From Dehalococcoidia bacterium (GTDB lineage: Bacteria; Chloroflexota; Dehalococcoidia; SAR202; UBA11138), in contig JAAXHY010000238.1 of assembly GCA_012270665.1 (NCBI GenBank), forward strand, positions 1-11,521: 11,521 bases of DNA, given 5' to 3'. The notes under the pieces were generated by a model. The model was not told where the DNA came from. It made no database searches and was given only the letters and a program-made list of their open reading frames with translations. The first letter of the stretch is position 1. Every line of letters starts with the position of its first letter. Shown piece by piece: positions 7,069 through 11,521 of the stretch. The position numbers were made by a program, and so were the translations under genes.

Positions 7069-9129
7069 CTAAAACGCTTCCACCAGTTCCTTCTGTACTT
7101 CTACGTAGTTGTCGAATTCCATCGTATAGCTGGCGCGGCCCTGAGTAAGCGACCTCAGGGCATTAGCGTACCCGAAACTCTCGGCCAGAGGGATGACCGC
7201 TCGCGCCGACTGGATATCTCCCTCGCCTTCGATGTTCGTAATCTGCGCCCGCCTGCGTCCCAGATCCCCTAAGACGTCGCCGAGGAATTCGCCGGGGGTT
7301 ACGACTTCCAGCTTCATCACCGGCTCGAGCATGATCGGCTTGCCGCGCGACACCAGAGACTTCGCGGCCATCGAACCCGCTATCTGGAAGCTCATCTTGG
7401 ACGAGTCAACCTCGTGATAGCTCCCGTCAATCAGCGTCATCTTCGCGTCAACCACAGGGAAGCCGGACAGCGGGCCCGTCTTCAGCGCATCGCGCGCGCC
7501 ACCCTCGATCGAGGAGATGAACTCCTGCGGAATGACGCCGCCGCTTATCTTGTTCTCGAACTGGATACCGCTTCCTCTTTCGAGGGGCTCGATCTCCATC
7601 CAAACGTGACCGTACTGGCCGTGTCCGCCCGTCTGCCTGACGAAGCGTCCCTCAGCTCTCGCCGGCGCGCCTACCGTCTCGCGGTACGACACCCTCGGCC
7701 TTCCCACGTTCGCCTCGACACTGAACTCGCGCTTGATCCTGTCCACGATGATGTCCAAGTGCAGTTCGCCCATTCCCGAAATGACCGTCTGACCGGTCTC
7801 GCTGTCGTAATTCACCTTGAAAGTCGGATCCTCGTCCGACATGCTTATCAGCGAGTCCGACAGCTTGTCCTGGTCGCCTCTCGACCTCGGCTCGATTGCC
7901 ACCGAGACCACAGGCTCCGGGAACGTAATCGTCTCCAGCGCCACGGCGTCTTCCGGGCTGCCGCAGATGGTATCGCCCGTAGTCGTCTCTTTCAGGCCAA
8001 CCGCTGCCACGATCTGGCCCGCGGTGACCTCTTCTATCTCCTCACGCCGGTTGGCGTGCATCTGCACCAGCCTGCCAAGTCTCTCCCTGCGACCTTTTGT
8101 CGCGTTGAACACCATCGAACCGCTCTTCGCGCTCCCCGAATACACGCGGAAATAGACCAGGCGGCCTATGTACGGGTCCGAGACTGTCTTGAACGCGAGC
8201 GCGGCGAAGCCCGAATCGGGGTCTGCGGGATGCCTGCTCGTGGGCTCTTCTTTGAGATAGGAGATGCCTTCAGTGGGGGGAACGTCGAGGGGGGAGGGGA
8301 GATAGTCGCCGATTGAGTCGAGAAGAGGCTGGATGCCTCGATGCCTGAGCGCCGTGCCGCAAAGTACGGGCACGACCTTATAGTCAAGCGTGGCCTTTCG
8401 CAAAGCCCCCTTTATCTCATCCTTCGTTATCTCGTCGTCTTCCAGGTACTTGATGATCAGGTCGTCGTCAGTCTCCGCGACCTTTTCCACCAGCGCGTTG
8501 CGATAGTCCCTGAACTCTTCGATCATCTCTTCCGGGACAGGCGCTTCACGCGGCGCGACAGGCCCCTCCTCGTCATAGAAGATGGCCTTTTCGTCCACCA
8601 GGTCTATCACGCCCCGGAACTCGTCCTCTTCCCCGATGGGTATCTGTATGGCCACCGGATTCGCGTCCAGCCTGCGCGCGATAGAGTCAATCGCCCTGGA
8701 AAAACTGGCCCCCACTCTGTCCATCTTGTTTATGAAGCAAATGCGGGGGACGTTGTACTTGTCTGCCTGTCGCCATACGGTCTCGGACTGCGGCTGCACT
8801 CCCGCGACCGCGTCAAACACAACGACACCCCCGTCTAGTATTCGGAGGCTTCTCTCCACCTCGGCGGTGAAGTCTACGTGACCAGGAGTGTCAATGATAT
8901 TCACGACATACTGCTTCCACGAACAAGTGGTAGCGGCCGATGTAATCGTAATGCCTCGCTCGCGCTCCTGCGCCATCCAGTCCATGGCCGTGGTGCCCTC
9001 GTCAACCCCGCCTATCTTGTAGATCCTTCCGGCGAAGTAGAGCACACGCTCGGTGACCGTGGTCTTGCCCGCGTCAATATGCGCTATGAACCCGATGTTT
9101 CGGGTGTTTTCCAGCATTCCGTTGTTCAT
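7069..9129 (-). CDS. fusA: Elongation factor G
   Basis: EF-G is the cytoplasmic GTPase that drives translocation of tRNA and mRNA and, with RRF, ribosome recycling. From ATG 9129 the product is 686 aa, close to the usual 690-704. The frame is open upstream to a TTG at 9153, but AAGGA stands just before ATG 9129. GTPase motifs are AHIDAGKTT (residues 16-24, P-loop), [11 protein letters not shown] (58-68, switch I), DTPGH (80-84, with the catalytic His84) and NKMD (134-137). Domain II follows ([11 protein letters not shown]), then domain III ([37 protein letters not shown]), domain IV ([18 protein letters not shown]) and domain V ([20 protein letters not shown]). It is 181 nt from rpsG, a gap filled by strong hairpins. 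No tuf gene follows it. Confidence 0.98.
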   Translation of the reverse strand: MNNGMLENTRNIGFIAHIDAGKTTVTERVLYFAGRIYKIGGVDEGTTAMDWMAQERERGITITSAATTCSWKQYVVNIIDTPGHVDFTAEVERSLRILDGGVVVFDAVAGVQPQSETVWRQADKYNVPRICFINKMDRVGASFSRAIDSIARRLDANPVAIQIPIGEEDEFRGVIDLVDEKAIFYDEEGPVAPREAPVPEEMIEEFRDYRNALVEKVAETDDDLIIKYLEDDEITKDEIKGALRKATLDYKVVPVLCGTALRHRGIQPLLDSIGDYLPSPLDVPPTEGISYLKEEPTSRHPADPDSGFAALAFKTVSDPYIGRLVYFRVYSGSAKSGSMVFNATKGRRERLGRLVQMHANRREEIEEVTAGQIVAAVGLKETTTGDTICGSPEDAVALETITFPEPVVSVAIEPRSRGDQDKLSDSLISMSDEDPTFKVNYDSETGQTVISGMGELHLDIIVDRIKREFSVEANVGRPRVSYRETVGAPARAEGRFVRQTGGHGQYGHVWMEIEPLERGSGIQFENKISGGVIPQEFISSIEGGARDALKTGPLSGFPVVDAKMTLIDGSYHEVDSSKMSFQIAGSMAAKSLVSRGKPIMLEPVMKLEVVTPGEFLGDVLGDLGRRRAQITNIEGEGDIQSARAVIPLAESFGYANALRSLTQGRASYTMEFDNYVEVQKELVEAF

Positions 9130-9159
9130 GTCTTCCTTCACATTGAGTATCAAGCGCGG

Positions 9160-9180
9160 GACGGAAATCGCTTCCCCGTC
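9160..9180 (-). other. Hairpin just before fusA
   Basis: Read on the minus strand, GACGGGGA (from 9180) pairs with TTTCCGTC (ending at 9160): 6 Watson-Crick and 2 G-U pairs around a short loop. It lies 30 nt before the fusA ATG and directly after the larger palindrome at 9187-9218. No T tract follows, so it is not a terminator. Any effect on fusA translation is a guess. Confidence 0.4.
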
Positions 9181-9186
9181 AACCGT

Positions 9187-9218
9187 AGTAGGGGCGGGTT
9201 TGCGAACCCGCCCCTACT
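9187..9218. repeat. Perfect 32-nt palindromic repeat in the rpsG-fusA gap
   Basis: AGTAGGGGCGGGTT (9187-9200) and its exact complement AACCCGCCCCTACT (9205-9218) form a 14-bp stem with a 4-nt TGCG loop. Perfect conservation of such a long GC-rich stem suggests a recently inserted or maintained repeat unit. A near-identical GTAGGGGCGGGTT-type palindrome is, from memory, frequent in intergenic regions of Chloroflexota, cyanobacteria and others. It lacks a T tract, so it would act as a stable mRNA hairpin, not a classic terminator. Confidence 0.8.
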
Positions 9219-9299
9219 GAGGCGTATTGCCAAAAATCGCGCGCCGACTGCAACCAGCGCTTAATTCTGCCAGATTACCATTGTTCAAATAAAGGGCAG

Positions 9300-9305
9300 A
9301 TTATA
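9300..9305 (-). promoter_or_regulatory. Possible -10 box between rpsG and fusA
   Basis: A perfect TATAAT is read on the minus strand at 9305-9300, directly after the rpsG stop. No good -35 stands 16-18 nt upstream (GCGCAT at 17 nt), and there is no extended TG. It could support an internal fusA promoter, but a single hexamer is weak evidence. Confidence 0.22.
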
Positions 9306-9310
9306 TCCGG

Positions 9311-9781
9311 CTACCACCTGTAATGCGCGAATGCCCTGTTGGCCTCCGCCATGCGATACAGGTCTTCACGCCGCTTTACCGCGGTGCCCTGACCCCTGGC
9401 CGCCTCCACCAACTCCGCCGAGAGTCGCTGGGCCATGGGCCTGCCTTTCCGGGCGCGAGACGCCTGGACTATCCAGCGCATCGCCAGCGCGAGCCTTCGC
9501 TCCGGACGCACCTCCGCCGGAACCTGGTAGGTCGCGCCTCCTACCCTTCGAGACCTGACCTCCACCATAGGAGTCGCGTTGCGTATCGCCTGATCGAAGA
9601 CCTCCATCTCTGGCCGCCGAACCTCCTGCGAGGCCTGCTCCAGCGCGTCATAGACTATCCGCTGCGCCACGGTCTTCTTGCCGTTCAACATTACATAATT
9701 TATGAAATGCGCCAGTTCCACGCTCCGGTACTTCGGGTCCGGCGTGACCTTGCGTCTTTCCGCTCGTCGTCTTCGAGCCAT
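9311..9781 (-). CDS. rpsG: 30S ribosomal protein S7
   Basis: S7 starts assembly of the 30S head and lies at the E-site; in E. coli it also represses translation of its own operon by binding the rpsL-rpsG junction. The product is 156 aa, normal. Motifs: [40 protein letters not shown], the rRNA-binding [40 protein letters not shown] and the C-terminal [12 protein letters not shown]. The ATG at 9781 has AAGGAAG 7 nt upstream. The 83-nt gap to rpsL is filled mainly by copy 2 of the two-hairpin repeat. S7 feedback binding to this gap is not shown and would need an unrelated structure to the E. coli site. Confidence 0.98.
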   Translation of the reverse strand: MARRRRAERRKVTPDPKYRSVELAHFINYVMLNGKKTVAQRIVYDALEQASQEVRRPEMEVFDQAIRNATPMVEVRSRRVGGATYQVPAEVRPERRLALAMRWIVQASRARKGRPMAQRLSAELVEAARGQGTAVKRREDLYRMAEANRAFAHYRW

Positions 9782-9794
9782 TACAACTTCCTTG

Positions 9795-9866
9795 AAATCC
9801 CCTCTCCCTCGATGGGAGAAGGCTTAGAGCCTGCCCCGCGCTTACAAATACGGGGTGAGGTTGATT
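9795..9866 (-). repeat. Two-hairpin intergenic repeat, copy 2 (rpsL-rpsG gap)
   Basis: Second 72-nt copy of the element at 5857-5928. The first stem is CCCTCTCCC (9800-9808) with GGGAGAAGG (9814-9822); the one changed base gives a G-U pair in minus-strand RNA, so the 9-bp stem is kept in the direction of transcription. The second stem is shortened to CCCCG (9834-9838) with CGGGG (9851-9855) and a 12-nt loop. It reaches into the rpsL stop codon at one end and stops 13 nt before the rpsG ATG at the other. Confidence 0.78.
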
Positions 9867-10272
9867 ACCGTTTCGCCCCATACTTGCTACGACCCCGCTT
9901 CCGGTCCTCCACCCCGTCCGTGTCCAGAGTTCCGCGCACCACGTGATACCGAACCCCGGGAAGGTCCTTGACGCGACCGCCCCTTATCAGCACCACCGAG
10001 TGCTCCTGCAGATTGTGCCCCTCGCCTGGAATGTAGGCGGTAACTTCCATCTGGTTCGTCAGGCGCACTCTCGCGACTTTGCGAAGAGCCGAGTTGGGCT
10101 TCTTGGGCGTCTGCGTCCTCACCTGGACGCACACCCCCCGCTTCTGCGGCGAACCTGAACCTCTGCGAACCTGATTCTTCAGCGAGTTGAACGAGTATCG
10201 CAGCGCGGGCGCCTTATCCTTCTTGCCCTTCGAGCGTCGCGGTTTTCGCACCAGTTGGTTAACAGTGGGCAT
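9865..10272 (-). CDS. rpsL: 30S ribosomal protein S12
   Basis: S12 sits at the decoding centre and affects accuracy; streptomycin-resistance changes map to it. From ATG 10272 the product is 135 aa ([18 protein letters not shown]). The open frame runs 34 codons further up to 10374, but that would cover the promoter, and AAGGA stands 6 nt before 10272. Residues 25-41 ([17 protein letters not shown]) are an insertion absent from the 124-aa proteobacterial S12 but present in similar form in Firmicutes S12. Motifs: [26 protein letters not shown] with the streptomycin-type Lys retained, [20 protein letters not shown], and KDLPGVRYH, whose Asp103 is the residue methylthiolated by RimO in E. coli. 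It is the first gene of its unit, under a strong promoter. Confidence 0.97.
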   Translation of the reverse strand: MPTVNQLVRKPRRSKGKKDKAPALRYSFNSLKNQVRRGSGSPQKRGVCVQVRTQTPKKPNSALRKVARVRLTNQMEVTAYIPGEGHNLQEHSVVLIRGGRVKDLPGVRYHVVRGTLDTDGVEDRKRGRSKYGAKR

Positions 10273-10345
10273 TACAAATCCTTGCCAGTCTCTGGGAAAA
10301 TTGAATCGCAGATATACGTACCGCCCAATTTGGCGACAATGTGTA

Positions 10346-10374
10346 ATACTAGCAATCCCCAATCTGCATGTCAA
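10346..10374 (-). promoter_or_regulatory. Promoter of the rpsL-rpsG-fusA unit
   Basis: A consensus -35 TTGACA (10374-10369) and a -10 TAGTAT (10351-10346) are separated by exactly 17 nt on the minus strand. Transcription would start near 10339-10340, giving a leader of about 67 nt before the rpsL ATG at 10272. This is a typical primary-sigma promoter in the right place for a highly expressed unit. Confidence 0.8.
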
Positions 10375-10385
10375 ATTCCAAAACA

Positions 10386-10421
10386 GCGACTTGAAGCGCG
10401 ACTAACCAATTTACAAGTCGC
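10386..10421. promoter_or_regulatory. Inverted repeat between divergent promoters
   Basis: GCGACTTG (10386-10393) and CAAGTCGC (10414-10421) are exact complements 20 nt apart. The repeat lies 12-47 nt upstream of the rpsL -35 box and 30-65 nt upstream of the candidate Uma2 -35 box. It could be a binding site for a regulator of either unit. The half-site spacing of about three helical turns and the absence of any identified regulator keep this tentative. Confidence 0.35.
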
Positions 10422-10450
10422 ATTCATCGCCCCCGCGCGTCATTCCTCCT

Positions 10451-10478
10451 TTGCGCCCTGGCGCGATTGCGCTAGAAT
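10451..10478 (+). promoter_or_regulatory. Candidate promoter of the Uma2 gene
   Basis: TTGCGC (10451-10456) and TAGAAT (10473-10478) are 16 nt apart. The predicted start near 10485 would leave a leader of only about 13 nt, with the AGGAG at the very 5' end, which is unusually short. The -10 box is good (5 of 6); the -35 is weak. Confidence 0.45.
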
Positions 10479-10497
10479 ACCCCCAGGAGCAAGTTCG

Positions 10498-11301
10498 ATG
10501 ACTACCAAACTCTCCATATCCACACAGCCCGAACACGAAATCATCTATCCGGATACGGACGGCCTGCCATTGCCCGACAACCTGTTACAAGAGCCCTTCT
10601 TCATAGAGGTTCTCTCCACCCTAAAGGCATTCTTCGAAGACCTGACCGTACTGGTCAGCGGAAATACGATCATCTACTATGTAGAAGGCGACCCGACTCT
10701 CAGCGTCGCCCCCGACTGTTACATCGTGTTCGGAGTCGGCAGAGCATCGCTGCTCGAGCGTCATCTAACCTATCGTGTGTGGGACGCGGGCAAATTCCCG
10801 GACTTCATTCTGGAGATCGGATCTCCCAGCACGGCGGACAACGACCTCGGCCCCAAGCGCGACCTGTACGCGCGCCTGGGCGCTCTGGAGTACTGGCTCT
10901 ACGACCCGACGGGCGGCGATTACTACGGCGAGCCTCTGATTGGCCAATATCTCGCGGAAGGTGAGTATCGTCGTTTCGACATGAAATCAGACCCGGATGG
11001 CGCTCCGCGCGCTCACAGCCCGCTTCTGAATCTGGACTTGCGCTGGGACGAAGGCCGTCTGCGCTTCTACGACCCCGTATCGAATCGCTGGCTTGAGAAC
11101 ACCTCCGAAGCCCTCGTTCGCGCCCAAATCGAAAGCGACGCCCGCGCCCAAGCCGAACTCCGCGCGCAAATCGAAAGCGACGCCCGCGCCCAAGCCGAAC
11201 TCCGCGCCCAAGCCGAAAGCGACGCCCGTATTGCCGCCGAAGCCCGGATAGCCCAAATGCAAGCCGAACTCCGGCGACTGCGTGGGAATGGGGAGCGCTG
11301 A
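10498..11301 (+). CDS. Uma2 family (DUF820) nuclease-fold protein with coiled-coil repeat tail
   Basis: The product is 267 aa from ATG 10498, which has AGGAG 8 nt upstream; the frame stays open to 10255 but that part is non-coding leader. Residues about 18-190 match the Uma2/DUF820 family, a PD-(D/E)XK endonuclease-like fold: APDCYIVFG (71-79), [19 protein letters not shown] (100-118), [18 protein letters not shown] (120-137). Asp102, Glu106 and Lys120 are the likely active-site set by comparison with the fold. The family is numerous in Chloroflexota and cyanobacteria and its cellular role is not established. Residues 209-250 are three tandem 14-residue units ([14 protein letters not shown], the same again, then [14 protein letters not shown]), a predicted charged helix or coiled coil. 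No signal peptide or membrane segment is seen. It is divergent from rpsL and 29 nt ahead of ruvB. Confidence 0.88.
   Translation: MTTKLSISTQPEHEIIYPDTDGLPLPDNLLQEPFFIEVLSTLKAFFEDLTVLVSGNTIIYYVEGDPTLSVAPDCYIVFGVGRASLLERHLTYRVWDAGKFPDFILEIGSPSTADNDLGPKRDLYARLGALEYWLYDPTGGDYYGEPLIGQYLAEGEYRRFDMKSDPDGAPRAHSPLLNLDLRWDEGRLRFYDPVSNRWLENTSEALVRAQIESDARAQAELRAQIESDARAQAELRAQAESDARIAAEARIAQMQAELRRLRGNGER
11122..11247 (+). repeat. Three tandem 42-nt units in the Uma2 gene
   Basis: Units run 11122-11163, 11164-11205 and 11206-11247, each encoding 14 residues. The first two are identical except for one synonymous third-position change (GCC to GCG at the first codon); the third differs at several codons. 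Near-identity at DNA level points to a recent in-frame duplication. Confidence 0.9.
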
Positions 11302-11330
11302 ATCCCCGCTTCACACAGATTAGTCCCCAA

Positions 11331-11521
11331 ATGACCCAATCCCAGCGCATAGTATCAGGAACGGTCCAGGAAGAAGACCATCTGGACACCGGTCTGCGTC
11401 CCCGCAGGCTCAAAGACTACGTGGGCCAGGAACTGCTAAAGTCCAACCTGGAGATAGCCGTCAAGGCCGCGAGGCTGCGCGGCGAGCCCCTCGACCACAC
11501 CCTGCTCTACGGCCCGCCCGG
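11331..11521 (+). CDS. ruvB: Holliday junction branch-migration ATPase RuvB, 5' part only
   Basis: RuvB is the hexameric AAA+ motor that, with RuvA, moves Holliday junctions during recombination and repair. The window contains 63 codons and two bases of the next; the gene runs off the right edge. The product starts [17 protein letters not shown], then [19 protein letters not shown], the hallmark N-terminal RuvB block, [19 protein letters not shown], and LYGPP(G), the beginning of the Walker A motif (GPPGLGKT in the family). The ATG at 11331 lacks a clear Shine-Dalgarno; it follows the Uma2 stop by 29 nt, so co-transcription is possible. The N-terminal length fits RuvB, so I kept this start. 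Confidence 0.93.
   Translation, partial: MTQSQRIVSGTVQEEDHLDTGLRPRRLKDYVGQELLKSNLEIAVKAARLRGEPLDHTLLYGPP

Noticed and set aside
7414..8316. 300-codon plus-strand open frame inside fusA
   Set aside because: Antisense shadow of EF-G, whose domains cover the region without interruption; the translation is Arg/His/Leu-rich and matches nothing I know.
9187..9218. Intrinsic terminator between rpsG and fusA
   Set aside because: The stem is strong but no T tract follows on either strand (CGGTTG on one side, GAGGCG on the other).
5857..9866. CRISPR array
   Set aside because: Only two distant copies of the palindromic element, no regular spacers and no cas genes.
10273..10374. N-terminal extension of S12 up to 10374
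   Set aside because: It would include the leader and -10 region of the promoter; S12 proteins start MPTxNQL and the Shine-Dalgarno is directly before 10272.
10805..11413. Minus-strand open frames opposite the Uma2 gene, with repetitive Gly/Leu/Arg translations
   Set aside because: They mirror the 42-nt tandem repeats of the plus-strand gene; the Uma2 motifs and ribosome-binding site support the plus strand.

Overview
This window is a ribosomal-protein supercluster read almost entirely from the minus strand, plus the start of a divergent plus-strand unit. In transcription order (high to low coordinates) the minus strand carries a str-type group (rpsL, rpsG, fusA), an intrinsic terminator, then the S10/spc group (rpsJ, rplC, rplD, rplW, rplB, rpsS, rplV, rpsC, rplP, rpmC, rpsQ, rplN, rplX, rplE and the 5' part of rpsN, cut by the window edge). 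The plus strand carries a Uma2-family (DUF820) protein gene and the first 63 codons of ruvB.

The organism is a bacterium with fairly GC-rich DNA. The long S12 with the extra segment also seen in Firmicutes, the sequence style of L3, L24 and EF-G, a Uma2 gene, and dispersed palindromic intergenic repeats together suggest Chloroflexota, possibly the Dehalococcoidia/SAR202 side. This rests on remembered family resemblance, not a search, and confidence is moderate.

Layout. 10273-10497 is a divergent promoter region with a near-consensus promoter for rpsL (TTGACA, 17 nt, TAGTAT), a weaker promoter towards Uma2, and an 8-bp inverted repeat between them. rpsL to fusA covers 10272-7069; no tuf gene follows fusA, and a hairpin plus T7 tract ends this unit at 7067-7025. 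rpsJ to rpsN covers 6949-1. It is tightly packed, with ATGA overlaps (rpmC/rpsQ, rplX/rplE), a zero-gap junction (rplN/rplX) and a 23-nt overlap (rpsC/rplP), as expected for translational coupling.

The genes work together as the ribosome assembly and translocation set: 30S proteins (S12, S7, S10, S19, S3, S17, S14), 50S proteins (L3, L4, L23, L2, L22, L16, L29, L14, L24, L5) and elongation factor G. The longer gaps are not empty. They hold a two-hairpin repeat present twice (before rplD and before rpsG), a perfect 14-bp-stem palindrome before fusA, other hairpins, and degenerate copies of a short palindrome. The gene content is conserved and ordinary. The second-look items are these intergenic repeats, terminal extensions on S3, S17 and L5, the long-form S14 and the recently duplicated coiled-coil repeat in the Uma2 protein. 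I found no evidence of an undescribed multi-gene system.
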